Positions 33,156 through 41,505 of a stretch of DNA of 64,000 bases are shown piece after piece. Under the pieces are notes generated by a model. It made no database searches, was not told the DNA's origin, and was given only the letters and a program-made list of their open reading frames with translations. The stretch is from positions 1 to 64,000 of the forward strand of contig JAAYAW010000063.1 of NCBI GenBank assembly GCA_012719135.1, in the 5' to 3' direction. The translations under genes and the position numbers were made by a program. Origin of the DNA: Chloroflexota bacterium (GTDB taxonomy: Bacteria; Chloroflexota; Anaerolineae; UBA1429). Each line of letters opens with the position of its first letter. Position 1 is the stretch's first letter.

Positions 33156-34661
33156 GTGCAGTCTCGGCCCCGGCTGTTCCATATTCTACTGCTGATCGCG
33201 GCCGTAGCCGCCCCCGTGATGTACCTTCTGGCGCTGGCCCGGTATGGCAGTGCGCTCCTCTATCTCGCGATACCGCGACTGGTGGTCACTTACGTCGCTC
33301 TGGGCGTTGGTGCCGCGGCCTCCACCTACTTGCTTCTCAGTGTTCAGCGGCCGCTCTTTCGCCTGGCTGCCGGCGTGGCCCTTGCTGCGACGCTTGGAAG
33401 CATCCTGTATGCGGAGCTCATCTGGCGCCCGGACATGGAGCGAGCGATCGCCGAGGTCGAGCGGCGTCTGTTCTCTGAGAAGCAAACCGGCATCCTGGTG
33501 GCGGCGTCCGGGGACGCACCGGAGGATGTCGAGGTCGCGCGAGCGATCGAGCGGGCGATCAAGGGCGTGTTTGAGCAATCTGGCATCGGCGATGAACTGG
33601 AAGTGCGGCCCAGCCAGCCAATCAACACAGAGAGCCAGGCACGCACCGTGGGAGAAGAGCTTGGAGCCAGTGTCGTGGTATGGAGCTCAGCGCGGACGGT
33701 TGGCACCCGGACGGACAGCGAGATCCATATCACCGTTCTCGGGGCCAGCAACCGCGAGATGGTGCTGGATCCGCTCCCGCTTCTGGTCGCCGGCTTTACC
33801 CAGGATACGCTCACTGTGGCGCGGCCGCGCACTGCAGACGGAAAGATGTCTTCCGAAGTGGTGAGCGCTGTCGTGGTCCCTGTGGTGACGGGCTTTGGCT
33901 TCCTGGCAGTGGATCAGCCGCTGCTGGCGGGAACTCAGTTCCAGGCGGCGACAGAGTACGCGAGGTTGAGCACCGAAGCGCAGGCGCAGATCCAGAACTA
34001 CCTCGGCGCGGCCCTGGTCCTTCATGGCCGGTATGATCTGGCCGCGGCGCCCTTTGAAGAATCCAACAAGATACAACCCAACGCAGGAGCCTGGATGGGC
34101 CTCGGGGCCGTGGCTGCAGCCGGGCATCTTTGGGATGAGGCGGAGCGGTGCTATAGCCAGGCGATTGCGCTGGATCCCTATTCACCGGGGGCCTATTGCG
34201 GCCTTGGCTATGTGTACGCTACGCGGCGGGACATCCACAACGCCTATCTCGCCTATCAGCAGTCGATCGCGCTGGACCCGGACTATGGCGTGCCGTACGC
34301 CTTTATGGGAATGCTGTATGAACTGCGCGCGGATGTGACCTCCGCCCAACAGGCCTACCAGCAGGCCGCTGCGCTCGTTCGGTTCGACAGGGGCATGCAC
34401 AGCGCCATTGCTCGGCGCTCTGAAGAGATCCGTCAGAACCCGCCCACACCGGTTCCGACGGCGACGCCCAAGCCGTTGCCCACGGCGTCGCCGATACCGA
34501 CATCGGCTCTGCACACTGTCGAACAGGGAGATAATCTCAAGGCCATTGCAGACACGTACGGCGTCTCCATCAGTGAGATCGTAGAGATCAACGATCTGGA
34601 GAATCCGGACGAGCTGTACATCGGCCAGATCCTGTTGATTCCGCCTCCAGCGGACGACTAG
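33156..34661 (+). CDS. Membrane protein with TPR repeats and C-terminal LysM domain
   Basis: 501 residues, GTG start with AGGAGG five bases upstream. Three N-terminal helices (first LLLIAAVAAPVMYLLALA) anchor it; residues 110-260 form an unrecognised soluble region; residues about 280-415 contain TPR units (ALVLHGRYDLAAAPFEES, DEAERCYSQAIALDPYSPGA, AYLAYQQSIALDPDYGVPYA); a Pro/Thr linker (TPVPTATPKPLPTASPIPT) leads to a LysM domain starting HTVEQGDNLKAIADTYGVSI. LysM binds peptidoglycan or glycans, so the protein bridges membrane and wall. The large repeat gene follows. Confidence 0.88.
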   Translation: MQSRPRLFHILLLIAAVAAPVMYLLALARYGSALLYLAIPRLVVTYVALGVGAAASTYLLLSVQRPLFRLAAGVALAATLGSILYAELIWRPDMERAIAEVERRLFSEKQTGILVAASGDAPEDVEVARAIERAIKGVFEQSGIGDELEVRPSQPINTESQARTVGEELGASVVVWSSARTVGTRTDSEIHITVLGASNREMVLDPLPLLVAGFTQDTLTVARPRTADGKMSSEVVSAVVVPVVTGFGFLAVDQPLLAGTQFQAATEYARLSTEAQAQIQNYLGAALVLHGRYDLAAAPFEESNKIQPNAGAWMGLGAVAAAGHLWDEAERCYSQAIALDPYSPGAYCGLGYVYATRRDIHNAYLAYQQSIALDPDYGVPYAFMGMLYELRADVTSAQQAYQQAAALVRFDRGMHSAIARRSEEIRQNPPTPVPTATPKPLPTASPIPTSALHTVEQGDNLKAIADTYGVSISEIVEINDLENPDELYIGQILLIPPPADD

Positions 34662-34737
34662 GAGCTTTATCACAGAAGGGGCTGCACGGGCACCAGCGCC
34701 GGCAGGCAGCTTCCTCCTCAACAGGTTGTGGGGCCAT

Positions 34738-37700
34738 ATGTTGCCGTGGGTCGATCATCGCGACGCACAGCATCTCTGTGCGGCTAATGCGGGAGTGCTG
34801 CGCGCTTGCGCGTGCCTCTGGTTGGGTGTTTTGTGTCTCACCCTGATGGCTCTTCTGATGCCCTGCCCCACCTCTGCCTCCGGCGCCGACCTGGACGGGG
34901 ACGTTACCCAAGTCGTTGCCCCCGTAGATCCCAGAGTGCCCCCGGCACTGGCGATCGACGCCTCAGATCGCCTGTTCCTCGCCTGGCAGGAGCTCGGCAC
35001 GCAGCCTGATCGTGCTCGCATCGTAGTCGCCACACGGCCCTTTACTACCCCCGTTTTGCTCGGTACCCTGGGCATCTCCCCCGCGGACATGGCCACGTCC
35101 GCCCTATGGCAGCCGCCTGTGATCGCCCCCGCCGACACTCCGGGCGTCGCCTGGTCAGACGGCGCTGGCCTCGAGAGTGCTGTGCACGCCCGCACGGACC
35201 AGGAGTTGGTGGCGTGGGAACCGGGCCCAGCGGAGCTATGGACGTATGGCTTCACGGGGGGAGGGGCGCTCTCGGTGGCCTGGTATGTGCCTGGGATGCT
35301 GGTTGTGGAGCAGCCAGCAGAGGGCAGTGTTATTTCCATCGCCTTGCCTGCCGAACTGAACGTGACAGCCCTACATCTGACATACGGCTCTGGAAGAACA
35401 GGCTACCTCGCTTGGTCTGCCACGGATTCATCTGGTGCTTCAGCCGGAGTCTGGTATGCCTACCTGGGCGGCGTTGGCACCGCTGGCACCGCGGTGCTGG
35501 CGGCTCCCGAGGGTCTCTTGCGCGCGGCCACCGTCGATCCGGACGACAATCTGCACCTGGCCTGGAGCGCGTCCGGTGGCCTCTGGTACGGCCGGCCGAG
35601 CCGAGATGCGGCTCTCGTGCGTTCGGATCTGCGGGCAGGGGGGGGCGTGGCGCTGGCCGCCGGACCCGCCGGCGAGGCGCATCTGATCTGGCTGGAGGGG
35701 CAGTCCCTCCGCTACGCGCGGTCCTCGGATTGGGTCCGTTCGCTTGCCACACTGCCGGCCTCCGGCGTCCTCTCAGCCGCACTTGCCGTGGATAGTTGCA
35801 ACCACCCGCGCATCGCCTGGATCGAACAGGCCGGTGGCGAGGACGCCCGCTTGATGCTCTATGAGCCTCGTGGCCCCTCGCCGATGGTATCGATCAGCTG
35901 GCCCACTGGCGGCGAGTTGGTTCGGGCGGGAAGCCGATCGCGCGTGGAGACCAACCTCCCGAAAGATGCCTGGGTTCGCATGGCTTTCTATGTGCAGCCG
36001 GTGGATGAGCGCGGCGCGCAGGCCCCGCTCTACTGGATCGGAGAAGACAAGGAGGGCGCCGACGACGGATGGGGCATCGCGCTGAACGATATCGACGAGG
36101 AGGGGCCGGTGCGCCTCGTCGTGATCGCGCAGGATCGCTTCGGTCGCGGCGCCCGCGCGGAGAGCGCGCCCTTCACCTTCCTGCCCGAGGGCCGGGCCGC
36201 CTTGTGGCATCCCCTGGAGGGCGGTGCCGACAGTTCGGGAATCGTGACCGTTTCAATGGATGCACAGGCCTGGCCACTCATCCCGGAATCGGCGGACGTG
36301 TATCTGGCACCGGGGGATTCCGGCGTCGCCGGTGCAAAGGGCGACGTCGAGATGACCTACCTGGGGCATCTCGCGGTGGAGAGGGCGGGGGCTGCGTTGC
36401 AGTTGGATCTTGACACGCGCCGGATCTCGGATGGCTGCTACGTGATGATGGTGCGCCAGGCGGATCAGGAGGGCGGGCTCCTGGAGGCTCGCAGTGCGGG
36501 TACGATCACCGTGGATAACACCCGGGCGCCGCGGGTCGACGCAGTGCTGTGGGACCGGACCCTGCCCGCGGGGCAGGTGGGGTTGGTGGCCCAAATGGAC
36601 CGGGAACATCGTACCCCCCAGCGCGTGGACTTTTACCTTCAGGCAACCTCAACGGAACAGCGGGGCGAACGGCCCATCCCCGACGCACCGCTCACATACC
36701 TGGGCAGCGATGACGATGCTTCTGACGGATGGAGCCTTCGGGCAGAGGTGAACCCCCGCTGGGCGGACAAGGCTTGGAGGGCGTGGGCGCTGGCCTGTGA
36801 CGGGCGCGGGTTGTGCGGGGCAGGCGCTACCGAGCCTAGGCTGCTGCAAGGCCACGACTCGCCAGCCCTTTGGCTGGCCTCTCCAGGGGCGACCGACGTG
36901 CTCTCCGGGAGTGCTCAGATCGTCCTACAAGGAGATATCGCGTTGTACCAGGTGGCCCGTGCGGACGCCTTTCTGGCGCACGCGGACGGGTCACTCTCAG
37001 CGCTCGGGCGACTTCGCTGGAATGGGCGGGCGTGGGCTGCGAACTGGGATACCGCGGCCTTTAGCGACGGATCGTACCAAGTGGTCGCACACGTCGCCCT
37101 GGTAGCCGGCGGCAGGCTGGAGTTGCAGAGTGTCGAGTTTGAGATTGCCAACCAGAGCGGATGGCGCCTGGGGCCTCTGCCGGATTCCATCGAGGGAGAC
37201 GTGCGGATCGATCTGAGCGCGGAGCGCTCTGATCGATCCGCCACCGTGGATATCCACCTGGTGGATCAAGACGGGGGGATCCATCCCGTGGGCAGTGCCG
37301 CTCCCGGCAGTGTCAACTGGAGTGTGCTATGGAACACCTATGATGTTCTTAACGGCACCTATACGCTGGTTGCCTCGGTGCGCGGCGGCGAGGGTCAACT
37401 CGCTCGGCTGGAGCGTAGAGTGCGCGTTGAGAACCTTCCTCTGGAGATCGCCTTCCTGCGGGCTCCCGGCGTTCGGGCAGTGAGTGGTTTGACGACCATC
37501 GTGTGGAGAACCTCTGGCGATGCCACCCGTACGGCGGTTCGGCTCGAGTACAGCCCCGATGGCGGGCAGACCTGGATCGGTCAGGCCGGTGGGCTGGGCG
37601 GCAATGGATCGATGCGCTGGGATAGTCGCGCGGTGCCCGACAGCCGCCAGGGCATGCTACGGCTGATCGCCGATGACGGGGAGAGGACCGCGACCGGTCT

Positions 37701-40131
37701 GGCGGGGCCGTTCACGGTAGATAACGAGCCGGAGCCTCCTCAGATCACCGTGCTCTGGCCGCTGGCGGGTGAGGTGCTCTCCGGGCAGGCCTCTGTGGGG
37801 TGGGTTGTCACCGATCCCGACGGCGATGACCTGGAGGTCGATCTGATGTACCGCAGTGAACCCACCGCGGATTGGGTTGCCCTGGAGAGTAACTTGCCAC
37901 CTCGAGGCGAGCACACCTGGGACGCGTCTCACCAGAGCCCCAGCGATCAGGCTGCCCTGCGGATTGTGGCTACTGATTCCCGTGGCGCGACGGCGCTCGA
38001 GACCGTCGAGCCTCTCTCTGTCGTAAATAACCTCGCGCCGCAGGTCGCGTTGCTGTGGCCGCGCGAGGACGTGGCTCTGTCCGCGAGCACGGCCATCCTG
38101 TGGCAGGCCAGCGATCCCGATGGGGACCTGCTCACTATCGACCTCTACTATTCCGACGATGATGGCGTTACTTGGATGACTCTGGCCAGAGGGCTGGAGA
38201 ACTCGGGCTACTATCTTTGGGAGCTGACCTTCCTGCCCCCTGGGGAGACCTACCGGTTGAGGGTCACGGCGAGTGATCGCTACCACACCGTGGTAGACCA
38301 GAGCCAGGGTGTGGTCACCACCGGTGAGCAGGGGCTTCCCGCGGTGTATCTGGTTGAGCCCTGGGCCGGGTCGGTCGTACACGGGGTCGCGCCCATCCGT
38401 TGGCAGACGAGCTACGCGTTCGATGCTGGCGCCAAAGTCGATCTCGTCATTCGCTCGACGGGGAGCGGAGAATGGGCCAGCCTGGCGTTTGGATTGGATG
38501 GCGTGGGATCCTATATGTGGGATACGTCGCGGTATCCGGATGGCTCCTACGACCTCGCTGTGCGGCTGCGCCGAGGGAACGAGAGAAGCCTATCGAACGT
38601 CATCGCACAGGTTCGAGTCCTGAACGGTTCCAGCGCGCAGGGCTTGCTGCTGGAGACCCCTGGCGGCGGGGAGCCTCTCCAGGGCCTTGTCCCGGTGCGT
38701 TGGAGCCACGCGGATGCTGACCCATTGGCACGGGCGCTCATCGAGGCCAGCGTGGACGGCGGGTCAAACTGGTTGGCGCTAGGCTCGGCGTTCGTCGCGG
38801 ATGGGGAGTATCTCTGGGACACCGCCAGCTGGCCCGCCGTGGCCGACTGTCGCCTCCGCCTCACGATTCCCGCTGCCGGGGTGACAGCGACGAGCGCCTC
38901 TTTTGCATTGGGAGGGGCCGGCTCCTGGCCGCCGAGAGTTGACGTGGGCCTGTACGCAAGCTCCGTGGAGGGCTCCGGGCGCCTGTCGTGGGAGGTGACC
39001 GATGCCGATGGTGGTCCTCTGGATCTGGATCTCTCGATCTGTCGCGAGGGCGGGGAGTGCCTGAACGAAACGCGGCTGGAGGGCCTGCAGGGGGACTATG
39101 ACTTGGCTCTCCCGGCCGGTGTTGGTCGGCTGACGGTGCGCCTCTCAGCGAGCGATGGGTTCAACACCGTGGAGGCCGTCGCCCACTGGCAGGATCCAGC
39201 AAGTGCGTCGCCCGAGCTTGGGCTGGAACTGCTGGAGCCGGTTGCGCGGCAGGTCTACTCCGGCGGTATCCCCATCGTCTGGGAGGCGCGAGGTCCCGAC
39301 GGCGCTCCGGTCGCGATGGACCTCGAGTACTCGGCCGATGGCGGGCAGAACTGGCACGCGATAATCGTCGATCTGGAGAACGTAGGGAGATACCTGTGGC
39401 AGACCAGCCTGCTGGCTAACGGCACATACCGTGTGAGGCTCACGGCAGAGAGCAACGGCGGTACGACGCGCGCCGAGAGTGGCTCATTTGTGCTCAACAC
39501 GCCTGGGCGCACCTACCCGATGGTCTCGCTGGCGGTAGACGGCATGGCCCTGTCCACGACGGGGAGCCGAGCGATCCACTGGCGGGCGGAAGCTGAAGAA
39601 CGCTCGCCAAAGGTGCGGCTGGAGTACGCGTTGGGGCGCGATGGTCCCTGGAAGGTACTAGCGGACGGTCTGCGCTACCAGGGGGAAGGGTGGAGCGCAG
39701 AGTCGCTGCCTAATGGACCGGTGTGGGTCAGGCTGGTGGCGAACGAGGGTATTCGAGTGACGATCTCACCACCTGTCGGCCCTCTCAACGTGGTTCGCGC
39801 CGCCGCCCCACGGGTACAGCTGGTCGCTTGTGAGGGACGGCTCGACTCGCAACGAGGCGATGGTATCGCGTGGGCGGCCATGGGGGGCAGCGGCGTGGTC
39901 CGGGTCGACATCGAGAGTTCGCGGGATGCGGGCAGTACCTGGGCGGCTCTGGCCACAGGGCTCCCCGCCGTTGGGAGCCTGAGCTGGGAGCAGGCGGGTC
40001 TCTCGGAGGGCGTGGCGTGGCTCCGAGCGGTGGCGCGTGCCGGCGATCGCCTGGGGATGTCCGACACGTGCTACGTGACTGTGCCCAGGGAAACGGCGGA
40101 CGCCGGCGCGACAGCGGATGTCTCGCCGTGA
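34738..40131 (+). CDS. Giant exported repeat protein with Ig-like/Kre9-type domains
   Basis: About 1797 residues from the ATG at 34738 (a TTG four codons earlier is also in frame; both ribosome sites are weak). A signal peptide (LGVLCLTLMALLMPCPTSASG) is followed by a 330-residue beta-propeller-like part (recurring LHLAWS, AHLIWLEG, PRIAWIEQ) and then about 11-14 repeats of about 95 residues of the type VLWPLAGEVLSG...W...DPDGD...YS.DGG.TW...L...G.Y.WDT...PDG.Y.LR, close to the Kre9/Knh1-type bacterial repeats. No C-terminal anchor or catalytic motif. Probably an extracellular scaffold or adhesin. Its stop overlaps the MFS start (GTGA). Confidence 0.82.
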   Translation: MLPWVDHRDAQHLCAANAGVLRACACLWLGVLCLTLMALLMPCPTSASGADLDGDVTQVVAPVDPRVPPALAIDASDRLFLAWQELGTQPDRARIVVATRPFTTPVLLGTLGISPADMATSALWQPPVIAPADTPGVAWSDGAGLESAVHARTDQELVAWEPGPAELWTYGFTGGGALSVAWYVPGMLVVEQPAEGSVISIALPAELNVTALHLTYGSGRTGYLAWSATDSSGASAGVWYAYLGGVGTAGTAVLAAPEGLLRAATVDPDDNLHLAWSASGGLWYGRPSRDAALVRSDLRAGGGVALAAGPAGEAHLIWLEGQSLRYARSSDWVRSLATLPASGVLSAALAVDSCNHPRIAWIEQAGGEDARLMLYEPRGPSPMVSISWPTGGELVRAGSRSRVETNLPKDAWVRMAFYVQPVDERGAQAPLYWIGEDKEGADDGWGIALNDIDEEGPVRLVVIAQDRFGRGARAESAPFTFLPEGRAALWHPLEGGADSSGIVTVSMDAQAWPLIPESADVYLAPGDSGVAGAKGDVEMTYLGHLAVERAGAALQLDLDTRRISDGCYVMMVRQADQEGGLLEARSAGTITVDNTRAPRVDAVLWDRTLPAGQVGLVAQMDREHRTPQRVDFYLQATSTEQRGERPIPDAPLTYLGSDDDASDGWSLRAEVNPRWADKAWRAWALACDGRGLCGAGATEPRLLQGHDSPALWLASPGATDVLSGSAQIVLQGDIALYQVARADAFLAHADGSLSALGRLRWNGRAWAANWDTAAFSDGSYQVVAHVALVAGGRLELQSVEFEIANQSGWRLGPLPDSIEGDVRIDLSAERSDRSATVDIHLVDQDGGIHPVGSAAPGSVNWSVLWNTYDVLNGTYTLVASVRGGEGQLARLERRVRVENLPLEIAFLRAPGVRAVSGLTTIVWRTSGDATRTAVRLEYSPDGGQTWIGQAGGLGGNGSMRWDSRAVPDSRQGMLRLIADDGERTATGLAGPFTVDNEPEPPQITVLWPLAGEVLSGQASVGWVVTDPDGDDLEVDLMYRSEPTADWVALESNLPPRGEHTWDASHQSPSDQAALRIVATDSRGATALETVEPLSVVNNLAPQVALLWPREDVALSASTAILWQASDPDGDLLTIDLYYSDDDGVTWMTLARGLENSGYYLWELTFLPPGETYRLRVTASDRYHTVVDQSQGVVTTGEQGLPAVYLVEPWAGSVVHGVAPIRWQTSYAFDAGAKVDLVIRSTGSGEWASLAFGLDGVGSYMWDTSRYPDGSYDLAVRLRRGNERSLSNVIAQVRVLNGSSAQGLLLETPGGGEPLQGLVPVRWSHADADPLARALIEASVDGGSNWLALGSAFVADGEYLWDTASWPAVADCRLRLTIPAAGVTATSASFALGGAGSWPPRVDVGLYASSVEGSGRLSWEVTDADGGPLDLDLSICREGGECLNETRLEGLQGDYDLALPAGVGRLTVRLSASDGFNTVEAVAHWQDPASASPELGLELLEPVARQVYSGGIPIVWEARGPDGAPVAMDLEYSADGGQNWHAIIVDLENVGRYLWQTSLLANGTYRVRLTAESNGGTTRAESGSFVLNTPGRTYPMVSLAVDGMALSTTGSRAIHWRAEAEERSPKVRLEYALGRDGPWKVLADGLRYQGEGWSAESLPNGPVWVRLVANEGIRVTISPPVGPLNVVRAAAPRVQLVACEGRLDSQRGDGIAWAAMGGSGVVRVDIESSRDAGSTWAALATGLPAVGSLSWEQAGLSEGVAWLRAVARAGDRLGMSDTCYVTVPRETADAGATADVSP

Positions 40132-41381
40132 GATGGCTGGGCCTGAACGCGTACTGGTTCGGCGTCTCGTTCATGTGGGGCGCGGTGCACTCCTTCATGT
40201 TGCCCCAGATCGTGTCCGCACTGGGAGGGGCTGCCCGCAACACGCGGTACGGTCTGTTGACCTTTGCGGGCCTGGTCGTGGCGATGCTGATGACTCCAAT
40301 CAGCGGCGCCCTGAGCGATCGCACTCGCGGCCGGTGGGGGCGCCGGCGGCCGTGGATGGTGTTGGGGGCGTTCCTCAGTGGCGGTAGCCTCTTGCTGTTG
40401 GCCTCCGCCAAGAGCTACCTGGCCGTTGCGGCGGCCTACCTCGCGCTCCAGTTCTGCTCCAATCTGGCCCACGGAGCCGGGCAGGGGCTGATCCCGGATT
40501 GCGTCCCCGAGAATGAGCGCGGAATCGCCTCTGGAGCCAAGTCCTTTCTCGACATGCTCGCGGTCGTTGCAGTTGCGGTGGCGATCAGCCGCGTGCTGGC
40601 GGGCGATTCCGGCAGGTACGGGCAGGCTGCTGCGATTGTCGCTGGCGTGTTGCTGGCCTCTCTTATCCTCACGCTTATCGTCGCCCGGGAGAGGCCACTT
40701 CCGCAAGGAGACGGCGCCAGAGCAGCTGGATTCCTGGCCGTACTGCGGGCCGTGTACGCGATGGATCTGCGGTTGCACGGTGACTATGGGCGTCTGCTGG
40801 TCTGTCGCTTCCTGGTGCTTCTGGCCATCTATCTGGTGCAGGCCTTTGCTTACTACTTTGTGGCGGATGCCCTGGCTGTTGGCGATGCCGCCACTGAAGT
40901 GGGCCACTTAATGGCGATCATCGGAGTCAGCGTCATGCTGGCGTCGCTTCCGGCGGGGTATCTATCCGAGAGATGGGGCCGGCGTACCCTGAGTCTGGCT
41001 TCATGTGGCGCGCTGGCGCTCGGCATGGCTGTGATGAGCCAGGCGAGGGACGTCACCTCCATTGGCATCCTGGGCGCCCTGATCGGTGCGGCGATGGGGG
41101 TCTTTAACGCGGTGAACTGGGCCTGGGCTACCGACCTCGTACCCGCCGATCAAGCCGGGCGGTACCTGGGCCTCTCGAACCTGGCCACCGCGGGCAGCGG
41201 AGCGACGGCGCGCCTGTTCGGGCCGGTGATCGACCTCGCGAACGGGTGGCTGCCGCAGTTCGGCTACACACTCATGTTCGTGGTAGCGGCAGGGAGCGCT
41301 CTGGCGGCGCTCATCGTAACCCGCAGGCTGGTTGAGCCAAGAGGGTGCGAGCAGGGCCCCGCCTCCGGGGGCGGGCTGTAG
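40128..41381 (+). CDS. MFS transporter, SLC45/GPH sugar-carrier-like
   Basis: 417 residues starting at the GTG that overlaps the TGA of the repeat gene. Twelve hydrophobic helices; the loop between helices 2 and 3 reads GALSDRTRGRWGRRRPWMVLG, typical of the GPH/SLC45-like sugar carriers, and the second half has GYLSERWGRRTLSLASCG. Substrate probably a sugar or glycoside, but only by family. Coupling to a large exported protein gene is unusual. A 14-base hairpin spans its stop codon. Confidence 0.87.
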   Translation: MRWLGLNAYWFGVSFMWGAVHSFMLPQIVSALGGAARNTRYGLLTFAGLVVAMLMTPISGALSDRTRGRWGRRRPWMVLGAFLSGGSLLLLASAKSYLAVAAAYLALQFCSNLAHGAGQGLIPDCVPENERGIASGAKSFLDMLAVVAVAVAISRVLAGDSGRYGQAAAIVAGVLLASLILTLIVARERPLPQGDGARAAGFLAVLRAVYAMDLRLHGDYGRLLVCRFLVLLAIYLVQAFAYYFVADALAVGDAATEVGHLMAIIGVSVMLASLPAGYLSERWGRRTLSLASCGALALGMAVMSQARDVTSIGILGALIGAAMGVFNAVNWAWATDLVPADQAGRYLGLSNLATAGSGATARLFGPVIDLANGWLPQFGYTLMFVVAAGSALAALIVTRRLVEPRGCEQGPASGGGL

Positions 41382-41399
41382 AGCGCCGCCCCCGGAGGC
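41361..41399 (+). terminator. Hairpin over the MFS stop codon
   Basis: GCCTCCGGGGGCGG and CCGCCCCCGGAGGC pair perfectly (14 bases) around an 11-base loop that contains the TAG stop. No T-run. Confidence 0.55.
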
Positions 41400-41432
41400 C
41401 CGTTGCGCTCCAGCAGGCCGGGTAGCCGCGTC

Positions 41433-41461
41433 TTTGCCCATTATGGTCACCATGGTATAAT
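41433..41461 (+). promoter_or_regulatory. Extended -10 promoter of the EF-G-like gene
   Basis: TTTGCC, about 17 bases, TGGTATAAT (TATAAT at 41456-41461). AGGAGGGG and ATG (41506) follow. Confidence 0.6.
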
Positions 41462-41505
41462 GCTGTGGCTCGCGTGATGGCATATTCCAGGAGGGGTCTC
41501 TGTTT

